A stretch of DNA of 46,255 bases from Mesobacillus zeae (GCF_003570705.1 NZ_QWVT01000030.1:1-46255); one strand, 5' to 3'. Numbered from the stretch's first letter, positions 1-10,436 are shown. Numbers and translations are program-made. The notes: generated by a model from the letters alone, not told the origin.

Positions 1-30
1 TCGCCGGTTCGATCCCGGTCGGGACCGCCA
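1..30 (+). tRNA. 3' end of a tRNA, probably tRNA-Asp (partial)
   Basis: The window opens inside a tRNA. A T-arm is visible (stem GCCGG / CCGGT around the loop TTCGATC), followed by the acceptor strand CGGGACC, discriminator G and an encoded CCA ending at base 30. The implied 5' acceptor strand GGTCCCG with discriminator G fits Bacillus tRNA-Asp best, but the anticodon lies outside the window, so the amino acid is inferred. Confidence 0.75.
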
Positions 31-274
31 TTTTCATAGTTTCATAACAGCAAGCGAAACGTGGTTTCGTTTTTTTTGTATATAAACATACCCGCTGGAT
101 TTGCTGCCACATCTTTTTGCCCCAAATCAAAAAATCGTGTAAACTACATAGAGAGCCTTACTCCTTAGGATTGGTCCTAAGGATTTTTTGTATTGCGGCC
201 AAAAAATAAGTCGCAAAACAAAAAATACGGGTAAAATGGAAAGATAGACAAACAAATTTAAAAGGTGATGGAAT
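31..274. other. Intergenic region between the tRNA and tsaE
   Basis: No gene is seen here. It contains one strong terminator (162-189) and an A-rich stretch before tsaE. In B. subtilis thiL precedes tsaE; here a tRNA does, so thiL is not at its usual place. No convincing promoter was found for tsaE. Confidence 0.6.
162..189 (+). terminator. Intrinsic terminator after the tRNA
   Basis: A perfect 9-bp stem TCCTTAGGA / TCCTAAGGA with loop TTGG is followed by six T. It most likely ends the upstream tRNA (or rRNA-tRNA) transcript. Confidence 0.85.
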
Positions 275-745
275 ATGGCCAGCTATACATTTATTTCAAA
301 AGACCCAGGCCAAACACATGCGTTTTCCAAGCGGCTTGCAGGCTTCCTCTTCCCAGGGGCTGTCATAACGCTGGAAGGTGATTTAGGGGCTGGAAAGACA
401 ACCTTTACAAAAGGTCTTGCAGATGGGCTAGGAATCACCAGGACGGTAAATAGTCCAACCTTTACCATCATTAAAGAATATGAAGGCCGCCTGAGGCTTT
501 ATCATATGGATGTTTACCGCGTAGAAGATGAATTTGAAGATCTGGGCTTTGAAGAATATTTTAACGGGAACGGTGTCACGGTGGTGGAATGGGCTCATTT
601 AATTGAAGCCCAGCTGCCAGAAGAGCGTCTGGCCATCGATCTTTACCATGGTGAAGATGGGGCAAGGAAGCTTGTAGTTAAACCGATCGGCCGTCGCTAT
701 GAACAAGTATGTGAGGAGTTTTTCAATGAAAATCCTGTCTATTGA
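275..745 (+). CDS. tsaE: tRNA t6A biosynthesis ATPase TsaE (YdiB)
   Basis: This is the ATPase partner of the TsaBDE complex, which transfers the threonylcarbamoyl group to A37 of ANN-decoding tRNAs. The 156-residue protein has the family's Walker A loop, GDLGAGKTT, near residues 35-43, the SPTF switch-like motif near 60 and the conserved VEWA segment near 107-110. Length is normal. The ATG at 275 follows AAGGTGATGG. It is first in the operon tsaE-tsaB-rimI-tsaD and overlaps tsaB by 20 bases, which implies translational coupling. Gene order matches B. subtilis ydiBCDE. Confidence 0.96.
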   Translation: MASYTFISKDPGQTHAFSKRLAGFLFPGAVITLEGDLGAGKTTFTKGLADGLGITRTVNSPTFTIIKEYEGRLRLYHMDVYRVEDEFEDLGFEEYFNGNGVTVVEWAHLIEAQLPEERLAIDLYHGEDGARKLVVKPIGRRYEQVCEEFFNENPVY

Positions 746-1424
746 TACTTCCAATTATGTGTTGGGAATTGGGCTGCTTGATGACAATGTTGTGATGGGC
801 GAGTATATTTCCAATCTGAAAAAAAATCACTCGGTCAGAGTCATGCCGGCTATTCAATCCCTGATGGAGGAATGCAGTGTAGCACCAGGCGACCTAACAA
901 AGATTGTTGTCGCGAAAGGGCCAGGTTCCTATACAGGAGTCAGAATCGGTGTAACCATTGCTAAAACGCTCGCATGGACGCTAAATATACCGATTGCAGG
1001 TGTTTCTTCCCTTGAAGTACTGGCAGCATCAGCCGGCCGTTATTTCGATGGATTTATCTCGCCGTTGTTTGATGCTCGCAGAGGGCAGATTTATACTGGG
1101 TTGTACCAATTCAAAGATGGCAGTATAAGGAAGGTCATCGAGGATCAGCTTGTCATGGCGTCTGACTGGGCCCTGCGGTTAAATGAAATGCAGGCAGATG
1201 TTTTGTTTGCAGGAAACGACTTGGGCATCCATCAACAGGCAATCACTGAAGCATTGGGAGCCAGAGCAAAATTCACAGGACCTACGGGCAACAACCCGCG
1301 TCCGGGCGAGCTGGCTGTTTTGGGAAGTCAAAGGGAAGCTGAGCCTGTCCACGAGTTTGTACCTAACTATATCCGGCTTGCTGAGGCAGAAGCAAAATGG
1401 ATCGAAGCACAGAATAAAAAATAA
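726..1424 (+). CDS. tsaB: tRNA t6A biosynthesis protein TsaB (YdiC)
   Basis: TsaB is the non-catalytic ASKHA-fold partner that dimerises with TsaD in the t6A complex. The 232-residue product starts MKILSIDTSN, the typical TsaB N-terminus, and carries the GPGSYTGVRIG motif near residues 69-79 that is diagnostic of the family. I chose the ATG at 726, preceded by GAGGAG, over an in-frame upstream start at 699 that would extend the protein nine residues into tsaE. Stop to rimI start is 14 bases, so it is operonic. Confidence 0.96.
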   Translation: MKILSIDTSNYVLGIGLLDDNVVMGEYISNLKKNHSVRVMPAIQSLMEECSVAPGDLTKIVVAKGPGSYTGVRIGVTIAKTLAWTLNIPIAGVSSLEVLAASAGRYFDGFISPLFDARRGQIYTGLYQFKDGSIRKVIEDQLVMASDWALRLNEMQADVLFAGNDLGIHQQAITEALGARAKFTGPTGNNPRPGELAVLGSQREAEPVHEFVPNYIRLAEAEAKWIEAQNKK

Positions 1425-1438
1425 AGTGGGATTTTGAC

Positions 1439-1891
1439 ATGAATAAAACGATTGATTTTCGCAGTATGGCGATCAAGGATATCGACAGTATATATGAAAT
1501 CGAATCAAGATCCTTTGCGACGCCATGGAGCAAAGAAGCGTTCTACAATGAACTGATCAAAAATCAGTTTGCTGTATATACCGTTGTGGATGTCGACCAG
1601 CAAACGGTTGGCTATGGTGGTATGTGGATCATTGTGGACGAAGCTCATATTACCAACATTGCCCTGCTTCCTGAATATCGAGGACTTGGTCTGGGAGAAG
1701 CACTGATGCGGAAAATGATGGAGATTGCCGCAGATAAAGGAGTAATAACAATGACACTTGAAGTGAGGGTTAGCAATCAGCCGGCCCAGTCCTTATACCG
1801 AAAGCTTGGATTTAAAGATGGAGCGATACGAAAGCAATACTATACTGATAATATGGAAGATGCCATTGTAATGTGGGTGAATTTATCATGA
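1439..1891 (+). CDS. rimI: Ribosomal protein N-acetyltransferase RimI (YdiD)
   Basis: This is a GNAT-family acetyltransferase; RimI enzymes acetylate the N-terminal alanine of ribosomal protein S18 (known for the E. coli enzyme; inferred here). The 150-residue protein shows the acetyl-CoA pyrophosphate loop in the segment [10 protein letters not shown] (near 81-90) and the conserved [13 protein letters not shown] motif near 113-125. Its stop overlaps the tsaD start (ATGA at 1888-1891). Position between tsaB and tsaD is the normal Firmicute arrangement. Confidence 0.94.
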   Translation: MNKTIDFRSMAIKDIDSIYEIESRSFATPWSKEAFYNELIKNQFAVYTVVDVDQQTVGYGGMWIIVDEAHITNIALLPEYRGLGLGEALMRKMMEIAADKGVITMTLEVRVSNQPAQSLYRKLGFKDGAIRKQYYTDNMEDAIVMWVNLS

Positions 1892-2913
1892 CAAAAAAAG
1901 ATCAGTTCATAATGGGGATTGAGACTAGCTGTGACGAAACTGCCGTCTCGATTGTCAAAAACGGAAGAGAAATCGTCGTAAATGTTGTGGCTTCACAAAT
2001 TGAAAGCCATAAACGATTTGGCGGGGTCGTACCGGAAATAGCCTCAAGGCACCATGTTGAACAAATTACAATCATCCTTGAGGAGGCATTGAAGCAGGCA
2101 GCCATGCCAATCGGCGATCTTGATGCGATTGCTGTTACAGAGGGACCTGGTTTGGTTGGGGCTCTCCTTATAGGGGTCAACTGTGCCAAAGCGTTAGCTT
2201 TTGCAAATGGGCTTCCGCTTGTCAGCGTCCATCATATCGCCGGACATATTTATGCAAACCGACTAGTTAAGGAAATGGAGTTCCCGCTCATCGCTCTAGT
2301 TGTCTCGGGTGGACATACCGAGCTAGTCTATATGAAGGAACACGGGCATTTTGAAGTGATTGGCGAAACCCGGGACGATGCAGCTGGGGAAGCATACGAC
2401 AAAGTAGCAAGGACTTTGGGCATGCCATATCCTGGGGGCCCGCATATCGACAGGCTGGCACACGAAGGCAGCCCAGCGATTGATTTGCCTCGCGCATGGC
2501 TGGAGCCAGGATCTTACGATTTCAGCTTCAGCGGGCTCAAATCAGCTGTAATCAATACTGTCCATAATGCGGAGCAACGAAATGAGATCATAGCGCCTGA
2601 GACTCTTGCGGCGAGCTTTCAGGCAAGTGTCATTGATGTTCTTGTAACGAAAACGGCTCGGGCAGCCAGGGAATATGGAGTCAAGCAAGTAGTGCTTGCA
2701 GGCGGAGTCGCAGCAAACAAAGGTCTTAGGTCAGCACTTACAGCTGTGTTCGAAGAACTTCCGGACACAGAGCTGATAATACCGCCTCTGTCACTTTGTA
2801 CCGACAATGCAGCAATGATTGCTGCAGCGGGCAGCATCTTCTTTGAAAAGGGCCAGCGCGCTGATATGACTTTGAACGGAAACCCGGGACTTGAAATTAC
2901 TATCCACAACTAA
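1888..2913 (+). CDS. tsaD: tRNA threonylcarbamoyltransferase TsaD (Gcp/YdiE)
   Basis: TsaD is the catalytic subunit that transfers threonylcarbamoyl to A37 of tRNA. The 341-residue protein has the [10 protein letters not shown] motif near the N-terminus, the metal-binding HHVEQ and [10 protein letters not shown] histidine motifs (near 50 and 113), the VSGGHTELV nucleotide motif and the C-terminal [11 protein letters not shown] and CTDNAAMIA segments. I chose the ATG at 1888, coupled to the rimI stop; an ATG at 1873 lies within rimI. The last codons already contain a DnaA-box-like 9-mer (2900-2908), and a cluster of such boxes follows. Confidence 0.97.
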   Translation: MTKKDQFIMGIETSCDETAVSIVKNGREIVVNVVASQIESHKRFGGVVPEIASRHHVEQITIILEEALKQAAMPIGDLDAIAVTEGPGLVGALLIGVNCAKALAFANGLPLVSVHHIAGHIYANRLVKEMEFPLIALVVSGGHTELVYMKEHGHFEVIGETRDDAAGEAYDKVARTLGMPYPGGPHIDRLAHEGSPAIDLPRAWLEPGSYDFSFSGLKSAVINTVHNAEQRNEIIAPETLAASFQASVIDVLVTKTARAAREYGVKQVVLAGGVAANKGLRSALTAVFEELPDTELIIPPLSLCTDNAAMIAAAGSIFFEKGQRADMTLNGNPGLEITIHN

Positions 2914-3070
2914 TCATCTTCTGAAATAAAATTTAAGTGTGGATAAACCTTGAAGAAGTGTTTTTACCGTGGATAATGTGGATAACCTGTATGGATTTTG
3001 TGGATAATGTGGAAAACTAATTGGAACCTTGTTGTTAACCGTTTCAATATGTGAATAGAACTGTGGATAG
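2900..3070. promoter_or_regulatory. Cluster of DnaA boxes downstream of tsaD
   Basis: Reading TGTGGATAA as the reverse of the DnaA box TTATCCACA, perfect copies lie at 2938-2946, 2977-2985 and 2999-3007. One-mismatch copies lie at 2900-2908 (CTATCCACA, opposite orientation), 2968-2976 (CGTGGATAA), 3008-3016 (TGTGGAAAA) and 3062-3070 (TGTGGATAG). The spacing is dense, with two pairs abutting directly. In B. subtilis, DnaA-box clusters outside oriC have been described, one of them at gcp (tsaD), and act in DnaA titration and initiation control; this looks like the orthologous site. Confidence 0.85.
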
Positions 3071-3074
3071 ATAT

Positions 3075-3104
3075 CCCCGGAGACTCCGGGGTTTTTTCTT
3101 TTTC
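3075..3104 (+). terminator. Terminator of the tsaE-tsaD operon
   Basis: The stem CCCCGGA / TCCGGGG with loop GAC is followed by TTTTTTCTTTTT. It lies directly after the DnaA-box cluster, so the operon mRNA would run through the boxes. Confidence 0.9.
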
Positions 3105-3151
3105 TAAAAAAACGGGGGATAAGGCTGTCCATTCTCTTCTAAATGATAAGA

Positions 3152-3175
3152 GGCGGAGCATCTATCTGCTCCGCC
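3152..3175 (-). terminator. Hairpin at the 3' end of ydiF
   Basis: A perfect 9-bp stem GGCGGAGCA / TGCTCCGCC with a 6-base loop lies 31 bases past the ydiF stop. The T-run on the minus side is poor, so it may be a weak or bidirectional terminator. Confidence 0.6.
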
Positions 3176-3206
3176 TGTACACTCACAGCCTAAAAATGGG
3201 ATAGGA

Positions 3207-5135
3207 TTAAGCGTCAGCTAACTCTGTCCATTCTTCCATAAATGAATCGAGTTCGTTCCTTGCCTGTTCAAGTAAACTGTTCACTTCGGCTACTCTTTCA
3301 TGGTCCTGGAATACATCGGGATCGCATAAAACTTCCTCATATCCGGCAATTTTTTCTTCTAATGCCTCAATGGAGGCTTCAACGTCTTCCAGGCGCCGCT
3401 TTCGCTGGCGCTCAAGCTTTTTGGTTTCCTTATCCTGATGGTACGTATTTTTCTCGGATGCAGTTTGGGGAGAGCTAATCTTTTGGTTCTCTGCAATAGA
3501 CAGGGCAAGCAATTCCTCCTGCTCCTGCTTTTTTTCGAGATAATAATCGTAATCACCAAGGTATTCAATGATGCCATGTTTATTTAATTCAAATACTTTT
3601 GTGGCAATCCGATTGATAAAGTAGCGGTCATGGGAGACGAACAGGATTGTGCCTGGGTAGTCAATCAGCGCGTTTTCCAGCACTTCCTTGCTATCCAGGT
3701 CAAGATGGTTCGTCGGCTCGTCAAGAATGAGGAAATTCCCTTTTTCCATCATCATCTTTGCTAGGGCAAGCCGTGCTTTTTCGCCGCCACTTAGTGTGGA
3801 TACGTTTTTCAATACATCATCACCTGAAAAGAGGAAGTTGCCCAAGACGGTCCGGATTTCTTTTTCCGGCTTTAGATGGTATTCATCCCACAGTTCATTC
3901 AGCACTTTTTTATTGGAGGTCAGGTCAGCCTGCTGCTGGTCGTAATAGCTGATAGAAACATTTGAACCTGTCCTGATCTCTCCATTAAGTAAAGGCAGCT
4001 TTCCGACAATCGTCTTTAACAAGGTTGATTTACCAACACCGTTAGGACCAACAAGAGCGATACTGTCGCCTCTGTTGATGTGGAAAGCAATCTTGGAGGA
4101 AACACTTTCGGATTCATACCCTACAGCAACTGACTCTGCGGCAAGCACATCATTTCCGCTTTGCCGTTCGATATCGAATGAAAAAGCAGCAGATTTTTCA
4201 TCCCCGGAAGGCCTGTCCATCCGATCCATTTTTTCCAGCTGTTTACGCCGGCTTTGAGCCCGTTTGGTCGTTGACGCACGTGCCAGGTTGCGGTGGATAA
4301 AGTCCTGAAGCTTGGAAATCTCATCCTGCTGCTTTTCAAAAAGTTTCATTTCGCGTTCGTAGTTCGCCGCTTTTTTCTCCAGATATGCACTGTAGTTTCC
4401 CTTGAACCTTGTTAATGTCATACGTGAAAGTTCAAATACCTGATTGACGACTTTATCCAGGAAATAACGGTCGTGGGAAACGATCAGGACTGACCCGGAG
4501 TAGCTTTGCAAATACTGCTCGAGCCAGGAGAGCGTTTCAATGTCAAGATGGTTTGTAGGCTCATCCAAAATGAGGATATCAGGGCGGGTCAGCAATAATT
4601 TCCCAAGGGCCAGCCTTGTTTTTTGCCCGCCGCTCAGTGAAGAAATTTTGGTCGAGTAATCGAAGGAAGCGAACTTCAAGCCGTGCAGGACGGACCTGAT
4701 ATCTGCTTCGTACTGATAGCCACCTTTGTCCTTGAATTCAAGCTGCAGCTGGTCATACTCCTTTAAAATCCGCTCATAAAGGTCATGATCGGAATGAAGG
4801 GAGGGATCCGCCATTTTTTCCTCGAGCTTCCTTAAGTCCTGCTCCATTTTACGGAGAGCATTGAAAACGTTCAGCATTTCATCCCAAATCGAAAGCTCTG
4901 ATTCAAGCCCGGTATTCTGGGCAAGGTAGCCAATGGATACTCCTTTTGGACGGATAATTTCTCCGGAATCATAAGAGGACTGGCCGGCCAGGATCTTTAA
5001 CAGCGTCGATTTGCCCGCGCCATTCCTGCCGACAAGCGCTACCCGATCCTGTGTCTGTATTTCAAACTTGATATTCGATAAAATAAGGTCAGCAGCAAAA
5101 TACTTTGTTAACTGGTTTACTTGTAATAAAATCAT
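3207..5135 (-). CDS. ydiF: ABC-F family ATPase YdiF
   Basis: This is a soluble ABC-F protein with two ATPase domains and no membrane segments; the family acts on ribosomes (translation factors or antibiotic target protection). The 642 residues hold Walker A GRNGAGKST (near 37-45) with SGGQKTRLALGK and LILDEPTNHLD, an interdomain linker rich in K/R near 250-310, then Walker A GPNGVGKST with SGGEKARLALAK and a second LILDEPTNHLD. A charged coiled-coil C-terminal extension (about 550-642) is typical of YdiF. It is convergent with tsaD and divergent from moaC. The substrate role is not established from sequence. Confidence 0.93.
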   Translation of the reverse strand: MILLQVNQLTKYFAADLILSNIKFEIQTQDRVALVGRNGAGKSTLLKILAGQSSYDSGEIIRPKGVSIGYLAQNTGLESELSIWDEMLNVFNALRKMEQDLRKLEEKMADPSLHSDHDLYERILKEYDQLQLEFKDKGGYQYEADIRSVLHGLKFASFDYSTKISSLSGGQKTRLALGKLLLTRPDILILDEPTNHLDIETLSWLEQYLQSYSGSVLIVSHDRYFLDKVVNQVFELSRMTLTRFKGNYSAYLEKKAANYEREMKLFEKQQDEISKLQDFIHRNLARASTTKRAQSRRKQLEKMDRMDRPSGDEKSAAFSFDIERQSGNDVLAAESVAVGYESESVSSKIAFHINRGDSIALVGPNGVGKSTLLKTIVGKLPLLNGEIRTGSNVSISYYDQQQADLTSNKKVLNELWDEYHLKPEKEIRTVLGNFLFSGDDVLKNVSTLSGGEKARLALAKMMMEKGNFLILDEPTNHLDLDSKEVLENALIDYPGTILFVSHDRYFINRIATKVFELNKHGIIEYLGDYDYYLEKKQEQEELLALSIAENQKISSPQTASEKNTYHQDKETKKLERQRKRRLEDVEASIEALEEKIAGYEEVLCDPDVFQDHERVAEVNSLLEQARNELDSFMEEWTELADA

Positions 5136-5279
5136 AAATTTTTCACCTCAATTGCTTAATGACAGTGTACCTGATTCCCTTGTTAACGGCAATTTCTGTG
5201 AATAAAGTGCTAAGTGGAGCAATGTTTCACACACAATTTTTACAAAATGGTGTATTATTTTGATGAAGGGAGCAAATTT

Positions 5280-5774
5280 ATGGCAGACTTTACACATTTC
5301 AATCATGAAGGCCGGGCAAAGATGGTGGATGTAAGCGACAAACCGGAAACGACAAGAACGGCTGTTGCGCATTCTAGCATCACGGTTAACCGGGAAATAT
5401 ACGAAAAAGTGACCGGGAATCTTATGAAAAAAGGCGATGTCCTGTCTGTTGCCCAAGTTGCGGGCATTATGGCCTGCAAAAAGACATCTGAAATCATCCC
5501 AATGTGCCATCCTATTCCGCTTACCGGAATTGATATATCTTTTTCATGGGAAGAGGAAGAGGCTGACTATAGGCTGAACATAGAAACAATGGTCAAAACG
5601 AAAGGCAATACTGGTGTTGAAATGGAAGCGTTGACAGCTGCCAGTGCTGCTGCTCTGACCGTTTATGATATGTGCAAGGCTGTTGATAAAGGCATGGTAA
5701 TCGGCAAGACTTACCTTGTCGAAAAAACAGGCGGCAAAAATGGCGATTTTAAAAGAGAAACGCCACTTAAGTAA
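5280..5774 (+). CDS. moaC: Cyclic pyranopterin monophosphate synthase MoaC
   Basis: MoaC makes cyclic pyranopterin monophosphate, the first stable intermediate of molybdenum cofactor synthesis, together with MoaA. The 164-residue protein carries [16 protein letters not shown] near the start, the [12 protein letters not shown] motif near 75 and the [23 protein letters not shown] block, all family hallmarks. I chose the ATG at 5280, preceded by GAAGGGAG, over an upstream in-frame start at 5214 that lacks homology-like sequence. It sits just before rex, as in B. subtilis (ydiG-ydiH). Confidence 0.95.
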   Translation: MADFTHFNHEGRAKMVDVSDKPETTRTAVAHSSITVNREIYEKVTGNLMKKGDVLSVAQVAGIMACKKTSEIIPMCHPIPLTGIDISFSWEEEEADYRLNIETMVKTKGNTGVEMEALTAASAAALTVYDMCKAVDKGMVIGKTYLVEKTGGKNGDFKRETPLK

Positions 5775-5801
5775 TGCCCATTCGAGAAAGGAGGTTTGCG
5801 A

Positions 5802-6452
5802 ATGACAAATGAGAATATGAAGATTCCGCAGGCTACTGCAAAACGGCTGCCATTGTACTACCGCTTTTTACTGAACCTGCATTCATCTGGAAAACAAAGA
5901 GTGTCCTCTGCTGAGCTTAGCGAAGCGGTAAAGGTCGATTCTGCCACGATCCGCCGGGACTTCTCTTATTTTGGCGCGCTTGGAAAAAAGGGTTATGGTT
6001 ATAATGTGAATTATCTTCTGACATTTTTCAGGAAGACTCTCGACCAGGATGAAACAACAAAGGTAGCCCTCATCGGGGTTGGTAATCTGGGCACAGCGTT
6101 CCTGAATTACAATTTCTCGAAGAATAACAATACTAAGATCGAGATTGCGTTCGATGTTGATGAAGGAAAGGTTGGAACAAATATTGGAGATGTTCCAGTC
6201 TATCATATGGATCAACTCGATGAAAAACTTGTCAAAGAAGGGATACAGGTAGCTATTTTGACGGTGCCTTCTTCCGTGGCGCAGCCAATCACTGACCGGC
6301 TTGTGGCTGCCAATATTAAAGGAATCCTGAACTTTACTCCGGCACGGCTCAATGTCCCGAACGATATCCGGATTCACCATATTGACCTGGCTGTTGAATT
6401 GCAGTCACTGATCTATTTCCTTAAACATTATTCAACAAGTGATGAAGAGTAA
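5802..6452 (+). CDS. rex: Redox-sensing transcriptional repressor Rex
   Basis: Rex senses the NADH/NAD+ ratio and represses fermentation and respiration genes when NAD+ is high. The 216-residue protein has an N-terminal winged helix (about 1-80, with the [19 protein letters not shown] recognition region) and a Rossmann domain with [10 protein letters not shown] near 90-99, ending in a domain-swapped helix ([16 protein letters not shown]). The ATG at 5802 has an excellent AAAGGAGG 7 bases upstream. The tatAy-tatCy pair that follows rex in B. subtilis is absent here. Confidence 0.97.
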   Translation: MTNENMKIPQATAKRLPLYYRFLLNLHSSGKQRVSSAELSEAVKVDSATIRRDFSYFGALGKKGYGYNVNYLLTFFRKTLDQDETTKVALIGVGNLGTAFLNYNFSKNNNTKIEIAFDVDEGKVGTNIGDVPVYHMDQLDEKLVKEGIQVAILTVPSSVAQPITDRLVAANIKGILNFTPARLNVPNDIRIHHIDLAVELQSLIYFLKHYSTSDEE

Positions 6453-6490
6453 ACGGTTGGCCTTTAAGGCAAAGCCCGTATATCTATGAA

Positions 6491-6518
6491 AAGAGCCTCT
6501 TACGTAAAGAGGCTTTTT
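6491..6518. terminator. Bidirectional terminator between rex and ydiK
   Basis: The stem AGCCTCTT / AAGAGGCT (6494-6501 / 6507-6514) is flanked by A-rich and T-rich arms on both sides, so it can stop rex on the plus strand and ydiL-ydiK on the minus strand. Confidence 0.85.
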
Positions 6519-6519
6519 G

Positions 6520-6720
6520 TCATTTTTTCTGGGCTTTTTTCAACTTGAAATGGAACATCATCATGCGTATACCTGACCCGAAGTCAAAGGTTGCAACGAG
6601 GACAAGCATGTAGGCCCAGAATCCCCAGCCAGAATCGCTGACATTCACGATGGCAAAGTAAGTGAACAGAAAACCAAACAGGATGTAGAAAATCCCAGAG
6701 ATGAGCGGTGATTGCCTCAT
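6520..6720 (-). CDS. ydiK: Small membrane protein YdiK (DUF4305)
   Basis: This 66-residue protein has two predicted membrane helices (about 5-25 and 33-52) and a short basic tail ending KLKKAQKK. It matches what I recall of B. subtilis YdiK in length, in the SPLISGIFYILFG opening and in position beside ydiL and groES. Function is unknown. Its start overlaps the end of ydiL by four bases, so the two are cotranscribed. Confidence 0.82.
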   Translation of the reverse strand: MRQSPLISGIFYILFGFLFTYFAIVNVSDSGWGFWAYMLVLVATFDFGSGIRMMMFHFKLKKAQKK

Positions 6721-7460
6721 AGAAAAAATCCTCCAATAAATCCTTGAATTTTCTCCGCTTCCCTCATCATCCGTTCAATGTCTTCCTTGTAAACGGATTG
6801 GACGAGGACAACGAAAGTATTCATTGCGACATGGGCGAAGATAGGAACGAGAATCCTTTTTGTTTTTACATAAAGGAAAGCGAAAGTGAAGCCCATGGCG
6901 GAATATAGCAAAATATGTTCAGGTTCGCCGTGTGCAAGGGCGAAGATGACCGAGCTGCCTAAAGCCGCTATGAGAAAGTTGAATCGTTTATACAGGCTTC
7001 CAAACAGTATTTTCCGGAAGACGATTTCTTCCAGAATGGGGCCGATTACCGAGCTGACAAGCATGACGAACGGAAAGCTTTCGATCAGCCGTAGAATTTG
7101 CGCTGTATTTTCAGATCCCATTTCAACGCCTATGGCAGATTCAATGCTCGCGGCAGTGGCTTGGGCTATCAATGCGAGAAACACTCCTGCAAACGCCCAG
7201 CCCATGGAAACCGGGATATTTGCTATGTTCCTTGTTTCACTGTCCCTACGGAATTCTTTTCGGAGCAGGAACAAGACGATGAGAAGCGTTGCCGCAAAGC
7301 TGAAAATAAGCCAGAAGGCCACTGCAGGAATCTTCATTTCCGCAGGGCTGTTGCCCATCAGGCTGCCAATAAACATGACAAGCGGAACGCCAATAATCGT
7401 GGAGAATTGCATTGCGATATAAGCAATAAGTATAATCCAATATTCTTTTTTCAAACTCAT
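6717..7460 (-). CDS. ydiL: CPBP-family intramembrane protease YdiL
   Basis: The 247-residue protein has about seven membrane helices and the CPBP/Abi motifs: EE144-145 with R149 in the segment EEIVFR, H177 in FALAHGE, and H210 with N214 in HVAMN. This is the Rce1-like glutamate/histidine active site of membrane-embedded endopeptidases. Members act in prenyl-protein-like processing or bacteriocin immunity; the substrate here is unknown. It lies divergent from groES, in the B. subtilis position. Confidence 0.88.
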   Translation of the reverse strand: MSLKKEYWIILIAYIAMQFSTIIGVPLVMFIGSLMGNSPAEMKIPAVAFWLIFSFAATLLIVLFLLRKEFRRDSETRNIANIPVSMGWAFAGVFLALIAQATAASIESAIGVEMGSENTAQILRLIESFPFVMLVSSVIGPILEEIVFRKILFGSLYKRFNFLIAALGSSVIFALAHGEPEHILLYSAMGFTFAFLYVKTKRILVPIFAHVAMNTFVVLVQSVYKEDIERMMREAEKIQGFIGGFFL

Positions 7461-7664
7461 ATCTCCTTTGAAGCTTGTTAAGAGAGCCTAGGATTCAGGC
7501 CGATAATAAATACGGCGGTTATGTACCATTCTACTATTGGGATACATACAGTTCAAACCACAGCAGTTGCAACAATTAATTATTTTAGAAAAACGGTTAA
7601 AATGAGGCGGGGATGGGATACTGATACAGGCGAAAAAAAATGCGAAGAAAATTTTGTTTCACGC

Positions 7665-7693
7665 TTGCAAAACAATGGGAGATTCATTAATAT
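7665..7693 (+). promoter_or_regulatory. Probable sigma-A promoter of groESL
   Basis: A -35-like TTGCAA at 7665-7670 is followed after 17 bases by TAATAT (7688-7693). The CIRCE operator begins 11 bases further down, the usual place for HrcA to block transcription. Confidence 0.6.
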
Positions 7694-7703
7694 ATAAATT
7701 GTG

Positions 7704-7730
7704 TTAGCACTCATCTGAGTAGAGTGCTAA
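7704..7730 (+). promoter_or_regulatory. CIRCE operator (HrcA binding site)
   Basis: The sequence is TTAGCACTC-N9-GAGTGCTAA, a perfect match to the CIRCE consensus. HrcA binding here represses groESL in the absence of heat shock; HrcA itself is not encoded in this window. Confidence 0.97.
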
Positions 7731-7770
7731 TAAATGAATCATTACATATTTTTTGAGGAGGTTGTTTCAC

Positions 7771-8055
7771 TTGATCAAGCCATTAGGTGATCGTATTGTA
7801 ATCGAGCTTGTTGAGTCTGAGGAAAAAACTGCTAGCGGTATCGTTTTACCCGACACAGCTAAAGAAAAGCCTCAGGAAGGCAAAGTAGTAGCTGTAGGCA
7901 CAGGCCGAGTTCTTGAAAGCGGGGAGCGCGTAGCCCTTGAAGTAGCTGTTGGCGACCGCATTATCTTCTCAAAATACGCTGGCACAGAAGTGAAATTCCA
8001 GGCTACTGAATACCTGATTTTGCGCGAATCTGATATCCTGGCTATTGTTGAATAG
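7771..8055 (+). CDS. groES: Co-chaperonin GroES
   Basis: GroES caps the GroEL folding chamber. The 94-residue product starts [12 protein letters not shown] and contains the mobile loop ([19 protein letters not shown], about 16-34) and the SGERVALEV segment. The start is a TTG at 7771 placed 9 bases after GAGGAGG; a longer in-frame start at 7753 would begin inside the ribosome binding site and adds six residues not found in GroES. It is cotranscribed with groEL, 54 bases downstream. Confidence 0.96.
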   Translation: MIKPLGDRIVIELVESEEKTASGIVLPDTAKEKPQEGKVVAVGTGRVLESGERVALEVAVGDRIIFSKYAGTEVKFQATEYLILRESDILAIVE

Positions 8056-8094
8056 TCAGTCGGTCTTAACACATAAATAGAGCGATTATTATGA

Positions 8095-9744
<1,650 letters not shown>

Positions 9745-9749
9745 TAAAC

Positions 9750-9795
9750 GCCCTCAACCCTTGGTATGACTGGGTTTTATGTAAGATGAGGGTGT
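9750..9795 (+). terminator. Possible groESL terminator structure
   Basis: A hairpin AACCC / GGGTT with TT after it (about 9756-9780) is nested inside a wider CCCTCA / TGAGGG pairing. The T-tract is weak, so the call is tentative. This is also where core genome gives way to the accessory island. Confidence 0.4.
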
Positions 9796-9825
9796 GATGT
9801 TAACATTTTGTTAACATAGAGGATT

Positions 9826-10434
9826 TTAATGGAGGCTTCTCATGAGTTGAGTAAACTTGTGGGAAGCTTCTTTTTTCATTTCTTGGGTTACATGAATAAT
9901 GATTTGCTCGTCTTTTTTAATATAAGCATTTGTTGTTGGATCTATTTTAAGCATTCTTTTACTAACAGCCATTTTAAAAATCATTTTTGCTGTAGTATGG
10001 ACCCCTTCAATCATACTTTTAGAAAAATTTTTGCCTTTTAAATCATTCAACGCTGATTGATACATCTCTTCTGTGATGTTTTTTAGCTTTAAATAGGAGA
10101 AGTAAGGCAATAACTTTTTGATGCTGTATTGTCTTAGACGAATAGTTCCCAGCTTGGGTCCATTTCTTTCTATATAAAGTGGTAACCAATCGTTAGCCCA
10201 ATCTTTGAATAATATATCTGATTTTTTAATAAATGTACCTTTGTTTACTTCAGTAATTAGTGCGGCTGATGCTGCCTCGGCTTCTTGTCTTGTTTTAAAG
10301 TTACTCCCAGATTTTTGCTTCCTTTTACCTGTCTCAGGGTCTTTTCCTACATCTATTACAAAAGACCACATCTTATTGCAAATACAATTGTTAGGATTGC
10401 ATTTGCATCCTCTTTTTCTAAAATGTCCTTTCAT
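9826..10434 (-). pseudogene. Truncated tyrosine integrase (N-terminal half only)
   Basis: The 202 residues hold an AP2-like arm-type DNA-binding region (about 1-70, beginning with an unusual cysteine-rich CKCNPNNCICNK stretch) and a SAM-like core-binding domain (about 75-175). Phage and ICE integrases are normally about 370-400 residues, with a C-terminal catalytic domain carrying R...HxxR...Y; that domain is absent and the reading frame ends in low-complexity sequence after about residue 186. So this is an integrase relic marking the groEL-side edge of a former integrated element. It starts directly after the HTH gene stop, as in int-xis modules. Confidence 0.8.
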
Positions 10435-10436
10435 AA

